From Eudorina sp. 2006-703-Eu-15 (lineage: Eukaryota; Chlorophyta; Chlorophyceae; Chlamydomonadales; Volvocaceae): 64,000 bases of DNA. The notes under the pieces were generated by a model. It saw nothing but the letters and a program-made list of their open reading frames with translations, had not been told where the DNA came from and did no database searches. Positions 22,900 to 32,205 of this stretch are shown in pieces. Location: positions 1 through 64,000 of the forward strand of contig BDSI01000013.1 in NCBI GenBank assembly GCA_003117195.1. The letters run 5' to 3'. The translations under genes were made by a program, and so were the position numbers. Positions within the stretch are counted from its first letter, which is position 1. Each line of letters begins with the position of its first letter.

Positions 22900-23347
22900 T
22901 AAGCCCTGTAGGTACTCTGTCGTAATAGACCGCGGGTGGTCAGGGCACTGATGCCCAGTGGAGCTATCGCTAGGTGTGGGCGGTTTTTTCGGCCCGGTGG
23001 GACCGTACGGGCAGGCCCCTGAATGGTGACTCGCGAGCCCCCGTGGCCCTCCAAGACTACGGGCCACCGCTGGAGAAGTGACCCCGCCGCCTTGGTGGGG
23101 GTGGTGGTTCGCTAATCGGGGCGCCCTGGTGGCTAACTCCCCCTGAGCGGGCTTTATCCCTTGCCATGGTTGGTTCTCAGGAACGGGGTGGTTCCCTGGT
23201 AGTGTGGGCCCGGGGAGTGTTTCGGTGCACTTGGGGAGCCTGTCCGGAGCGCCATGGTGGCGTTAGTTCATTTAGGCAGTGTATGGTGAGGAAGCCTCGG
23301 CTGTCGCCGGGGCTGTCACCGATGACCCGCGGGGTCCGCTGTAACAT
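22900..23347 (+). mobile_element. LINE 3' UTR fragment ending GGGGTCCGCTGTAACAT
   Basis: The last ~117 bases match the reverse complement of 19985-20103. The end abuts CCTAATAATAATATCTATCT. The GC-rich upstream part (22900-23230) has no frame of note and is assigned to the same element by continuity only. Confidence 0.6.
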
Positions 23348-23769
23348 CCTAATAATAATATCTATCTATCTACGTACATTCGTACTGCTTTGGAGAGCTT
23401 GCTTGCTTGAAGGCATCGGTTAGTAGGTAGATAGTCCGAGCGAGTATCGATTAATGAAATAATGCAGCAGCCGGCAGATAGAACAATCAACACCATGCAT
23501 GCACGTTTGTACGTGATGGACTGATGGAATAGCAGGCACGGCAGGGAATGAAGTCAGGCCCTAGCGACGAGTGGTGGTGTAATTGTTTGGTAGATAGTTG
23601 ATTCGGTTATGTACGGGGGTACCGCCGGTTGTGGCGCGGATGGCACCGTGACAGCTTGATCAGCGGCGGCGGCGGGCGGCCGACCGAGCGAGCTCGCTCG
23701 TTATCTATCTCGCTGCTGCCGTTATTAGATAGGTTCATTGTTGCTACGAAATTTATGTCAATGCCCTTC
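23348..23769. other. No gene recognised
   Basis: Short ATCT repeats, then mixed sequence without a recognisable frame. Confidence 0.35.
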
Positions 23770-23826
23770 TGTAGCAAGCTACATTTACCTGTATATCACA
23801 TAATAATATCCCTTAATAATTCTACA
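23770..23826 (+). repeat. Short LTR, 57 bp, second copy
   Basis: Starts TGTAGCAAGCTACATTTACC and ends AATAATTCTACA, matching 10966-11021 at both ends with a more divergent middle. Confidence 0.65.
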
Positions 23827-24522
23827 CCCAAAGGACGATGTAATTGTATAGTTTAACTACCCCTATGCATGGCAGCCCGACCCCATGTAAACGCGCGGGG
23901 CCCGGACCCAGTAACTCGCGATCTGGTTACTGGGGCAGGTGATTAGTTGGCTAAGCAGGTCGCTACTTACCCACGCAGGCGATAAACAAGATACTTCGAA
24001 TGTTCGTGTTCATTACTTCAAACTGAAGTAAAGGGTTAGTTTGCATGTTATTTATTGTAGATAATCAATCGTGGCCCGTGAAAGCAGGTGAAAGAGTACC
24101 GCATGCCCGGAGACTCAGCCCTACAACATTCATACTACCCATGTAAAATCAGGTAAAACCTGTGTATCTATGTGTAGCCTTTGATTTGGTCTGCTTGGCC
24201 CTCATCTGTTGTAAACGGAGGCAGCGGAATGTTACAATAAGTCGTAAATAAAGCTCTTGGGTTACTGTAATATTTTTGTATTTATAATCAATGTCATAAT
24301 GGAAGGCATTCGGTGGAGGTTTAGGTTCGGTCTTGTCATGAAGGTATGTACATCATTCGTGATCGAATTACGTAACATGCATGACTACCTCGGGCCCCAA
24401 AACCTAAGTAGCTTCTGCTGATAGATCTAATGTGATCTTATTGGTTGATCAAGCAAGCCCTTGGAGTATTACATGGGAATGTTATGAATCTAAGGCGATG
24501 CCGAATCTGTACATCTTAGCAG
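23827..24522. other. AT-rich stretch before the TIR element
   Basis: Contains a hairpin CCAGTAAC...GTTACTGG near 23908-23932. No gene is seen. Confidence 0.35.
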
Positions 24523-24581
24523 TACATGTTGGGGCTCCTACGGTAGGAGACGTACCTTTCTCCTATACAGGAGAAACGACC
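24523..24581 (+). repeat. Left 59-bp terminal inverted repeat
   Basis: It contains two internal hairpins, CTCCTAC-G-GTAGGAG and TTCTCCT-ATAC-AGGAGAA, about 9 bp apart. It pairs with 27688-27746 with one mismatch. Confidence 0.95.
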
Positions 24582-24967
24582 CTCACAAAACGGCTTCATT
24601 TTGTTATATAACGTACAGTTCACAGAGGATAAGTTAGTACAGCAGGAATTTTGCGCTCGTGGGCTATGGCCGGGAGCGGCGCGGAGCATTGTGACGTGCC
24701 TGGCTGCACTCACGCAGGCCGAAGGATAAAATGTATTGGCATACGACTGCTTACATTGCTATGGAATTACTTTATGGACACAATTTTTCTGAGCACAGAC
24801 AAGACACTCTTTGTCCAACAGCAAACCAGCCGAACTCGTTCCGTCCTTCAGCACCGCTTAGCATCATAACCGACCTACACAGACGGCTATTAAATTGGAG
24901 GCGGGGCGACGCGCTGACTTGCCCCACCCTCCCACCCTTATACGGCAAAGCTGTGTTGTTTGGGCAT

Positions 24968-26214
24968 TTAGTTGTTGCGGGGCCGCACCCGGCGGGCCCC
25001 ATGCTGGCGGTGCGGGTCCAGGTACCTCTTAAGGATCTCCGCACTGCGCAGCTGGCTGAGCGCATGCAAGGTCTCTAGGTTGGCACCCTGAGCTGCAGCG
25101 TGCTGGAGCGCACCACGGCGGAAGCTGTGGCTGGTCTCACCCTCATAGGCCCCGGACATCATCAGGTGTAGCCGGATGCGCGCGCCCAGTCCAGCGCTGC
25201 TGAGGGGCGCCTCCTGGAACCCACGTCGGTCCGGGCGCAGGGGGCGAAGGAGGTGATCCGTGATGGCGCTGCCCGGGGGGGCCGGCAACGCACAGGGTGG
25301 GGCCGGCGTAATCCGCCGGCCAGAGCTGCGGGGCCGGGAGCGGGAAGCCTTGATACGGCTTGCTTGGGTCAGTAGGATCGACGAAGTCGGCGAGGGCTAG
25401 CTTGCCGGTGTCGTGCCCGTGCTGGCTGCTGAGCCATATGTACTGGCAGCCCAGCAAATCGCGCAAGGTCACTAGCGCGCCCAGAACACTGGAGCTGGCG
25501 CAGTACAGGTCCCACAGATAGCGCACCAGCAGTCGGTACTTGGCCTCGGTCATTGGGACGGCCGATTGCTCCAGGTAGCCGTCCAGCATCGAGACCCGCT
25601 CAAAGGCTTTCCGAAAATCGCTGACCCACACGGACTCGCAAGGGTTACCCAGGCCCGTGGATTCATTGTAGTGGCCCTCCCGCCCCGCGTGGGAGAGGAA
25701 GCCGCTAAGGCTAGAGAGCGTCGCCTTCACTGCGGCTGGCCCCACCAGCCCGTCAGGCCGCTTGCGGCCATGGTGAGCCAGCAACCAGTGCGCCATGAGG
25801 TAGATGAGCACGTCCTCAGGGGTGCAGGTGGTGAGGTCTGCACCCTTGCCGTAGACAGCCAGCCAATCCGAGAACTCCTGGGCGGCGGCCTGCTGGCTCT
25901 CCCAGGTGGATTCCGACTTGGCCCGCAAGAAGCCCAGCGCAGACAGCAGCCCCTTGCTTTTCACGCACCGCAGCCACGGTGGGGGCGGCCGGAGGAGGCT
26001 GGGGTCCAGGGCTAGCACGAGTGAGAGTGGCCAGACGCGCTGCGGCGAACGAGCGCGGCAGGATGCCCTGCATCATGTCATTATGGCCTGTGTCGGCATC
26101 TGTCGGTAGAACGGCAAAGAGAGTGCTATCGGGAAACTCACTGGGCCGGTGCGGGACTGCGAACCAACGGCGGGAGCTGCCGGTGTAAGAGCAGGAGAGG
26201 CCACGCCAGCTCAT
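24968..26214 (-). pseudogene. Tyrosine-recombinase-like protein, frameshifted
   Basis: The minus strand encodes a long helical protein in three frame segments. The middle one spans 26018-25290; the C-terminal one spans 25288-24968. The latter holds the catalytic H-x-x-R (HSFRRG, His at 25129-25127) and, 32 residues on, the nucleophile candidate in KRYLDPHR (Tyr at 25024-25022). The expected first catalytic Arg region reads WLSSQHGHDTGKL; the His (25421-25419) probably replaces an Arg. A frameshift lies in a seven-G run near 25273-25279, another near 26020-26035. A start may be ATG at 26214-26212, overlapping the protease ATG on the other strand. The copy is probably inactive. Confidence 0.7.
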
Positions 26215-26993
26215 GACAGCAAGAGGAGCCCGTGACGGGAAGGTCGTCTTACAAGACATCATCGTGCCCTGGCAGAACGCTGTCCGAGTGGAGCTCCGGG
26301 CGGATACCGTCAAGAGAGCGCTGGTGGCGGCAGAGCTGCTTCAACCCGTGGAGGGCGAGGCGGACGAGGCTGAGTCATTTGCGAAGCAGGCGTTCGCCAA
26401 CGACACGTTCATGGCCTCCACCGCATTGCTGTGGTGGGTGGTTGCATCCGAGCAAAAGCAGGACGTCTTGCCGGTCGAGCCCCAAATTGTGTTGGATGGA
26501 ATCAGAAAGGGCAAGCTTATGCTCTCTGCTCGCCCAGCCAACCGCAAGGCTAACCACTACCCAGAAGACAAGTAAGGCACCCGAGGAGTACGGCATGTGG
26601 CTGCTTCCGGTCAACACGCGTGTTGACACGTGTCGTACGAGCAACATCCACTGGTGGCTACTGGTGGTGGACGTCAAGAAAAAGGTCATGACCGTGTACG
26701 ACTCCGCTGCGGCTGGGAAGATTCTCGAGACAAGCAAGGCCCACAACAACATCATGCTGCTGGTCAAGAAGTACTTGCAGCGCACCATCGATGTGAACCT
26801 GTGGTCGGTGCGGTACCCACGGAATGTCCCACAGCAGAACGACAGCTACAGCTGTGGCTACTACGTCGCGGAGTTTGGGCGCCGGATTTGCATGGGGCAA
26901 ACCGTCGGAAACCAGCGCGTGGATGTGAGCGAGATCGTGCGTCTTGTGCTGTCCATGATGGTCGGATTCAACAGCCGCAGGTTTGGAGCATAG
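26213..26993 (+). pseudogene. Ulp1/C48-like cysteine protease, one frameshift
   Basis: The first frame (26213-26575) includes FMASTALLWWVVASEQKQDV. After a +1 shift near 26560 the second frame, to 26993, gives NIHWWLLVVD (His 26649-26651), TVYDSAAAG (Asp 26700-26702) and QQNDSYSCGYYVAEF (Gln six residues before Cys 26853-26855). His-Asp-Gln-Cys with this spacing is the Ulp1/SENP (peptidase C48) signature. Such enzymes remove SUMO or related modifiers; in mobile elements their role is unclear. It is divergent from the recombinase, with starts overlapping at CATG. Confidence 0.75.
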
Positions 26994-27007
26994 AAGCATG
27001 CAAAGCA

Positions 27008-27340
27008 ATTCTCCTGGGCTAGTAGACACACGGGCGATTCTCCTGGGCTAGTAGACGCGTGGTCGTTCTCCTGAGCTAGTAGACACATGGGCGATTCTCC
27101 TGGGCTAGTAGACACACGGGTGATTCTCCTGGGCTAGTAGACACACGGGCGATTCTCCTGGGCTAGTAGACACACGGGCGATTCTCCTGGGCTAGTAGAC
27201 ACACGGGCGATTCTCCTGGGCTAGTAGACACACGGGCGATTCTCCTGGGCTAGTAGACACACGGGCGATTCTCCTGGGCTAGTAGACGCGTTGTTGTTCT
27301 CCTGAGCTAGTAGATACACGGCGATTCTCCTGGGCTAGTA
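27008..27340. repeat. 29-bp minisatellite, about 11 copies, inside the TIR element
   Basis: The unit is GATTCTCCTGGGCTAGTAGA plus CACACGGGC. Copies near both ends vary (GTTCTCCTGAGC). The TTCTCCT word also occurs in the TIR hairpin. The units abut directly and there are no spacers. Confidence 0.95.
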
Positions 27341-27591
27341 GGGAGGCTGCCGTCCGCACCGTCTTTACCATCTCCAAGTTTACATTTGGATGAGGCCTCT
27401 CGGGTGAACCGAGAAGGTTTAAACTTTTCCTCAAAACCTTCCGAGCTGTCGGACATAATGCTGAGGCGACTGCCGCCGCCAGTGAGCCCCGAGGCCGCTA
27501 TAATCCATTCATAGTTCCTAATTGTGAGCACAACAATAATGAGAGCAACGATCGCGACTGATCCTTTGCGGGAGATGTTGTTCATGAACAT
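27307..27591 (-). CDS. Small single-span membrane ORF, 94 aa
   Basis: Reads MFMNNISRKGSVAIVALIIV VLTIRNYEW near its start, one clear membrane segment of ~20 residues. A charged tail follows and ends in the minisatellite (TSPGESPCIY). Start ATG at 27591-27589. No family is recognised. It lies wholly inside the TIR element, so it may be cargo or chance. Confidence 0.35.
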   Translation of the reverse strand: MFMNNISRKGSVAIVALIIVVLTIRNYEWIIAASGLTGGGSRLSIMSDSSEGFEEKFKPSRFTREASSKCKLGDGKDGADGSLPTSPGESPCIY

Positions 27592-27687
27592 GTGGTAATA
27601 CTCGCCATAACGAACTTGCCACCCTATATATTATGACCTAAACGTCATTATAATACGTTCAGTATCAGTTGCGAGGGAATCCATTCA

Positions 27688-27746
27688 GGTCGTTTCTCCT
27701 GTATAGGAGAAAAGTACGTCTCCTACCGTAGGAGCCCCAACATGTA
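27688..27746 (-). repeat. Right 59-bp terminal inverted repeat
   Basis: Reverse complement of 24523-24581 with one C/T difference. The outer end reads CCCCAACATGTA, followed by ACGGTGAG. Confidence 0.95.
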
Positions 27747-28070
27747 ACGGTGAGCGCATCTGTACGCCATTGGGTGATGCGAGGCCCCAGGTGCATTCGC
27801 AGGGCATGAGCCATCACTAGACACATAGTGGTTGTCGGTCACTCCCACACTACGCCAAATACGTACATCCGTGTTTATTTTCTGACAGGTCTCCCTACGA
27901 TCATACGCTTCATTCCACACCTGCCTACACACCGACTTCGGTGTTACAGCAGAGGCGGATGGTCGGACCCCTTGGACAAAGTCCTGACAAGACACATTGC
28001 CAGATTGCCTGCCGCTGCGGCCTGCTGCAGGGCTGCTTCAAGCGGTCCGGTCTGGCTGGGGCAGAATACG
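27747..28070. other. No gene recognised
   Basis: Mixed sequence between the TIR element and the AATG tract, with short frames only. Confidence 0.35.
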
Positions 28071-28294
28071 AATGAATGAATGAATGAATGAATGAATGAA
28101 TGAATGAATGAATGAATGAATGAATGAATGAATGAATGAATGAATGAATGAATGAATGAATGAATGAATGAATGAATGAATGAATGAATGAATGAATGAA
28201 TGAATGAATGAATGAATGAATGAATGAATGAATGAATGAATGAATGAATGAATGAATGAATGAATGAATGAATGAATGAATGAATGAATGAATG
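28071..28294. repeat. (AATG)n microsatellite, ~224 bp
   Basis: Almost perfect AATG repeat. It directly abuts the 3' end (TGTAACA on the minus strand) of the LINE that follows. Confidence 0.98.
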
Positions 28295-29190
28295 TGTTAC
28301 ATGGTGGGGGGTGCATAACCCCATACCTGTACAACTACCATACCACAACCCCATACCTGTACGAGCCGTTGGCCCAAGGGCACGCGAAAACGCCTAAAAG
28401 CACGCGCGTGGCAATGCACTAGCAGAAGAAAAAAGGAGACTACTACCGTCCAAAGGGGACAATTGAGTTACGGTGGGCCCACATGCGCTCCAAGAGGGTC
28501 CCAGGCCATGGCTTCCAGCATGGTAGTGAACTGAGGAAAGCCCTCTTCCGCGCGGATATTGTCGTACACAGGGCACAGGGTGGCTATCTTAAGATATAAA
28601 TATCTATTCGGCCGAAAAACTTCTGAAATTTTAGATACTTTTGGCCTGCCAAAACATGGAGTTTAAGATACTTTGACCCCTCGAATGGGACATGATATCG
28701 TCCCGTTGACATATACTCGGACGAGTGATGGGGTCCCCTATATCTCCCACCCGGGGTCGGTTCTCGCCGTCTGCAGTCATCTTAGGCTATGTGTTACACT
28801 TATGGGTTCGGGTTGTGGAAGTATATCATCAATGTTGCGCCCTGTCCGCTGTCCTCTGCAGATACTTCGCAGTCGGAAATATCTCCCCATAGACAGATAC
28901 TTTCAGCGTTTTCGAAGCCAGGTGTATCTCTGGCCGTAGATACTCCCAAAAATAAGATAGCCACCCTGACAGGGCAACATAGCAAAACATGTTTTTCGTC
29001 CTCAACCTGACCACCTGCCCCACAGCAATGACAGACCCTCTGTTCCCTACGTACACGCGCGGTGTCTGCCCCTACACCCTCTGTTGGCCTCCAGCGCCCA
29101 GCAAGACAACCGCAACTGCATTAGCATTCGGTGCGCACTGCAGGGGATGAGTACCGTAGCATGTGGTGGCCACATCACGGGCAGAATATA
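28295..29190 (-). mobile_element. LINE 3' fragment, interrupted by a MITE
   Basis: Skipping the MITE, the minus strand reads MWPPHATVLIPCSAHRMLMQ, then [18 protein letters not shown] and CCPVYDNIRAEEGFPQF, then AMAWDP. This matches the plus-strand LINE at 17800-18345. The 3' UTR ends CACCATGTAACA before the (TTCA)n tract. One frame change occurs upstream of the finger. Confidence 0.8.
28576..28968. mobile_element. hAT-like MITE, 393 bp, inserted in a LINE
   Basis: Ends are perfect 16-bp inverted repeats, CAGGGTGGCTATCTTA. They are flanked by an exact 8-bp direct repeat ACAGGGCA (28568-28575 and 28969-28976). Removing the element and one copy restores the LINE frame through CCPVYDNIRAEEG, so the boundaries are certain. 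TIRs starting CAGGG with 8-bp duplications are typical of hAT. There is no ORF inside, so it is non-autonomous. Confidence 0.92.
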
Positions 29191-29358
29191 TACGCACGGG
29201 AGGAATATGAATGAATGAATGTTACAGCAGAATATGCACGCTACAGATAGAATATGTATGCACGGGAGGAATATGTAGGGGATGGATCGATCGGCTGAGT
29301 GGAATGGCGTTTGGGCTATGTATCGCTGTGCCACCGTGTCCGGCATTGAATGAATGAA
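29191..29358. other. Short AATG tracts and TGTTACAGCAG element ends
   Basis: GAATGAATGAATGTTACAGCAG (29208-29229) and GCATTGAATGAATGAATG (29344-29360) mark ends of further LINE-like copies next to small microsatellites. Confidence 0.4.
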
Positions 29359-29600
29359 TGTTACAGCGGACCCCAACGGGATCATCGGTGTATACCAGAG
29401 CAAGCCCCAGTAGGCCCCACCGCCAAGGCGGCAGGTCACCTCCACACCACAACGCCGCACCCAAAGAAAACACACCGGGCCATAACCCCAACCAGTCAGA
29501 CACCGAAGCAAGCATTGTCCGGCATTGTCATCGGACACATCCATCCGCACACAAAAGATTTCCACTCATGTGGACAGGACGGACGCTGCCGTGGCTAGCT
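29359..29600 (-). mobile_element. LINE 3' end, GGGGTCCGCTGTAACAT type
   Basis: The minus strand reads CGATGATCCCGTTGGGGTCC, then GCTGTAACATTCATTCATTC. This is the same terminal sequence as at 23331, 43453 and 47761. The upstream limit of the fragment is not resolved. Confidence 0.55.
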
Positions 29601-30012
29601 AGATCAGACGGGCCCAGCGGGCACAGCTGCTGATTGCTGATACACGGCCACAGGCGCCATTCAGTGCGCATTACGTACCTAGCCAGCTACCGTCACCTGC
29701 GTCCCTATGGCATACATACATGTCCCGGTTGCCGACCGGTTCCGACCCCTACTAAGGACTGCACATCCATCCTCCATCACCCGGGGGGGGTCATGCAGCC
29801 ATACCTGCCAATGCACCAGGTTACCAGCGCGCCAGGATTGCCTCTCCGGAAAACCTCGCCAGACCTGCCCAATTGGGAAAGACCCTCTGCCGGGCGTATA
29901 GCTCCACTCACGCAGCAATCCCACAGAACATGTTTTCTTCCCCGACTGGCGTACTTCCTACACCATATCAACGGCGCGTGCCCATCGTGCCCATATTCCT
30001 GGCTTGCTGAAG
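29601..30012. other. No gene recognised
   Basis: Likely downstream sequence of the minus-strand membrane gene. Short frames only. Confidence 0.35.
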
Positions 30013-30984
30013 CTAACGCATTCTGCGACCCAAGCCAACTGCGCTTGGCACCGCAGCCAACACCAGCAGCAGGTACGGCCAGGCCAGGCCGTCTTTCCAA
30101 AAGCCTGCCTCGTCCTCGGCGTCTTCAGAACGGCTGTCAGGTTTCCCAGTAGTCTCCTGGCCCTCCGCCGGCAGGGTCTGAGTGCCGTGCCCGCCTGCCT
30201 GTGTGCCGGCATGCTCTTGGCGTGGCATGCCTGGATTGTTGTCAGGGCTTCTCTGGTTGTTTTCGTTCACGCCTCGTCGTCCCACTTCCCCACGTGAGCA
30301 AGGCCTCATGCAGCCCGCCCATGTGACCCCAATTACGGCACAATCTGCAAAGTCCACAATGGAGGCATCACCTCGCGGTGCGGGGCCTCGACGACGGCCC
30401 TCAATACCTAAAGCCCAACACAGGGACAGGACAACATTGGTTTTCGTACGGCAGTGTCAAGCAGATCAAGTACGATTAAGAATGCAGTGGCTCTGCTCCA
30501 AATCTACTTACTGGTGAGGAGGCTGTTAGCAGTGGCAGCTAAACACGCTAGGTCGAAGGCGGCACATGCAGGTTTCGCATATGATCGGAGCCATTTCTTG
30601 TAGGTCAGCTCTCTTAGGATTCCGTTTGCCGTCGCCGTGATTGCAAGGACAGGAAACCATGTGAGCGCCCGCATTAAGGTAGGGCCCCGAGTGGAGAAAT
30701 CCATGGTCATATGGAAATTGTTTGACTCTGAACCTTTATTTTCGCATCGTAACGCTGTTACACGTACGTAATGACAAACCCGACTGCAATTGCGACAGCT
30801 TGAATGTCCGACAATTCCTCCGAGACCAAATCAACATCTTCAGCAGGAGGGTGACGCTTCGGGCGCAGTAGATCATATTCAATATTTTTGAATCTCGGTA
30901 GATCCTGGAAACAGGCAAGCACGGACAAGCCGACTAGCAATAATCCGATAGGCTATAGCTGCTCACGATGTCCGTCAAAATCAT
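30013..30984 (-). CDS. Small membrane protein of unknown function, candidate 4-exon model
   Basis: A phase-consistent minus-strand model is 30984-30967, 30904-30768, 30612-30512 and 30407-30013 (216 aa), with GT...AG introns of 62, 155 and 104 nt. The donor CCA|GTAAGT at 30511 and acceptor GGCTTTAG before 30407 are strong. The first two junctions are less sure, and an unspliced form of the 30710-30612 region adds a hydrophobic LMRALTWFPVLAITATANGI. Hydrophobic segments are AVAIAVGFVIT, ACAAFDLACLAATANSLL and a C-terminal WPYLLLVLAAVPSAVGLG; between them is a charged, low-complexity linker. No family is recognised. The candidate ATG lies 5 nt from the H2B 3' palindrome. Confidence 0.45.
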
Positions 30985-30988
30985 CGGT

Positions 30989-31004
30989 GGTGTTTAGAAA
31001 CACC
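30989..31004 (-). terminator. Histone H2B 3' palindrome
   Basis: Minus-strand GGTGTTTCTAAACACC, a perfect palindrome 30 nt after the H2B stop. Volvocine replication-dependent histone mRNAs end near such palindromes instead of a poly(A) tail. Confidence 0.85.
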
Positions 31005-31034
31005 GAGTTAAATTGAATAGCAGACGGCGAAGGC

Positions 31035-31511
31035 TCACTGCGAGGTGAATTTCGTGACGGCCTTGGTGCCCTCCGACACCGCGTGCTTGGCCAGCTCGCC
31101 GGGCAACACCAGCCGCACGGCGGTCTGGATTTCGCGAGACGTTACAGTAGGCTTCTTGTTGTAACGGCTCAGCTTCGACGCCTCCGTGGCAATCTTCTCA
31201 AAGAGATCGTTAATGAAGCTGTTCATGATGCTCATAGCCTTAGAACTGATGCCGGTATCCGGGTGCACCTGCTTCAGCACCTTGTAGATGTAGAGCTTAT
31301 ATGTCTCGCTCTTTGCGACCTTCGCCTTCTTCTTAGCCTTCTTCTCGCCATCCTCGCTAGCGGCTGATGGCTCCTTCGCTGCCTTCTTAGCCGGCGCCTT
31401 CTTCTCCTTCTTGGGATTCTTCTCCTTATCGGCCTTGGCAGGCTTAGCCTCTGCGACCTCCTTCTCCGGCTGCGAGGCTGCCTTCTCCTCCTTGGGATTC
31501 TTGGGGGCCAT
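31035..31511 (-). CDS. Histone H2B, 158 aa
   Basis: The histone fold carries the family blocks [58 protein letters not shown] and [20 protein letters not shown]2B pairs with H2A in the nucleosome. The N-terminal tail of about 65 residues is Lys/Ala/Glu-rich and long, as in plants and green algae. It is intronless and divergent from H2A; the two starts are 250 bp apart, so they probably share a promoter. Core Lys near the C-terminus (EGTKAVTKF) is the conserved ubiquitination site of the family. Confidence 0.98.
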   Translation of the reverse strand: MAPKNPKEEKAASQPEKEVAEAKPAKADKEKNPKKEKKAPAKKAAKEPSAASEDGEKKAKKKAKVAKSETYKLYIYKVLKQVHPDTGISSKAMSIMNSFINDLFEKIATEASKLSRYNKKPTVTSREIQTAVRLVLPGELAKHAVSEGTKAVTKFTSQ

Positions 31512-31761
31512 GTAACGTTAAGGATGACAGATTATGGTAACAATGTTAAGGATGACAGATTATGCTTATGGATTGTGAGCAATGCAATTTGTACCTGTCG
31601 ACAGTGACGACTAACGGACGGTCGTTGTCCGCGGCGATCCGACTCCGCTCGGACAAACGGTTGCAACGGAATGACAATTTTCGATTTAGATAGAAGTAAT
31701 AGTCAGCGTTACACAAAAAATAAACCTACGTCACCTTATACCCTAACACCTCAATATCAGA
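31512..31761. promoter_or_regulatory. Shared divergent H2A-H2B promoter
   Basis: It contains a direct repeat GTTAAGGATGACAGATTATG at 31517-31536 and 31545-31564 (28-bp period) on the H2B side. TTATACCC at 31736-31743 lies about 20 nt before the H2A ATG. Regulatory use is inferred from position. Confidence 0.6.
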
Positions 31762-32148
31762 ATGGCAGGCCGTGGAAAGGGCAAGACCGCTGGCAAGAAG
31801 GCCGTGAGCCGTAGCTCCAAGGCCGGCTTGCAGTTCCCCGTTGGACGCATCGCACGTTACCTCAAGAAAGGCAAATACGCCGAGCGCATCGGTGCCGGTG
31901 CACCCGTGTACCTGGCAGCGGTGCTCGAGTACCTGACCGCAGAGGTGCTGGAGCTGGCTGGCAATGCCGCCCGCGACAACAAAAAGAACCGTATCATCCC
32001 GCGCCACATCCAGCTGGCCATCCGCAACGACGAGGAGCTGGGCAAGCTGCTGGGCGAGGTGACCATCGCGTCCGGCGGAGTGCTGCCCAACATCCACGCG
32101 GTTCTGCTGCCCAAGAAGTCCAAGGCCGGCAAGGAGGACGCCGCCTAA
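31762..32148 (+). CDS. Histone H2A, 128 aa
   Basis: The start is [20 protein letters not shown], followed by [60 protein letters not shown] and a [20 protein letters not shown] acidic-patch/docking region. It is a canonical H2A; the C-terminus ([10 protein letters not shown]) lacks an SQ motif, so it is not H2A.X. It is intronless and carries its own 3' palindrome, pointing to S-phase expression. Confidence 0.98.
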   Translation: MAGRGKGKTAGKKAVSRSSKAGLQFPVGRIARYLKKGKYAERIGAGAPVYLAAVLEYLTAEVLELAGNAARDNKKNRIIPRHIQLAIRNDEELGKLLGEVTIASGGVLPNIHAVLLPKKSKAGKEDAA

Positions 32149-32189
32149 GCAGCAGGCCCAATCCAACTACATTTCTTGGAAAATTACAC

Positions 32190-32205
32190 GGTGTTTGTCA
32201 ACACC
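32190..32205 (+). terminator. Histone H2A 3' palindrome
   Basis: GGTGTTTGTCAACACC, 42 nt after the stop. It is near-identical to the H2B palindrome but with a different loop. Confidence 0.85.

Larger units (their letters stand above)
24523..27746. mobile_element. 3.2-kb TIR element with tyrosine recombinase and Ulp1-like protease
   Basis: Inverted repeats of 59 bp, beginning TACATGTTGGGGCTCCTACG and differing at one base, lie at 24523-24581 and 27688-27746. Between them are a minus-strand tyrosine-recombinase-like gene, a plus-strand C48-like protease gene, an 11-copy 29-bp minisatellite and a minus-strand small membrane ORF. No target-site duplication is visible, which fits tyrosine recombinase chemistry. 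Both large ORFs are frameshifted in this copy. The architecture resembles neither a plain Crypton (no TIRs) nor a DDE transposon. Whether all parts moved as one unit is inferred from the enclosing repeats. Confidence 0.75.

Noticed and set aside
27008..27340. CRISPR-like regular repeat
   Set aside because: The 29-bp units abut directly with no spacers; it is a minisatellite in a eukaryotic element. The same applies to 34078-34227.
24515..27755. Target-site duplication of the TIR element
   Set aside because: The flanks TTAGCAG and ACGGTGA do not match at any short length, so none is claimed.
27944..28354. Poly-(SFIH) open frames
   Set aside because: Translation of the AATG repeat.
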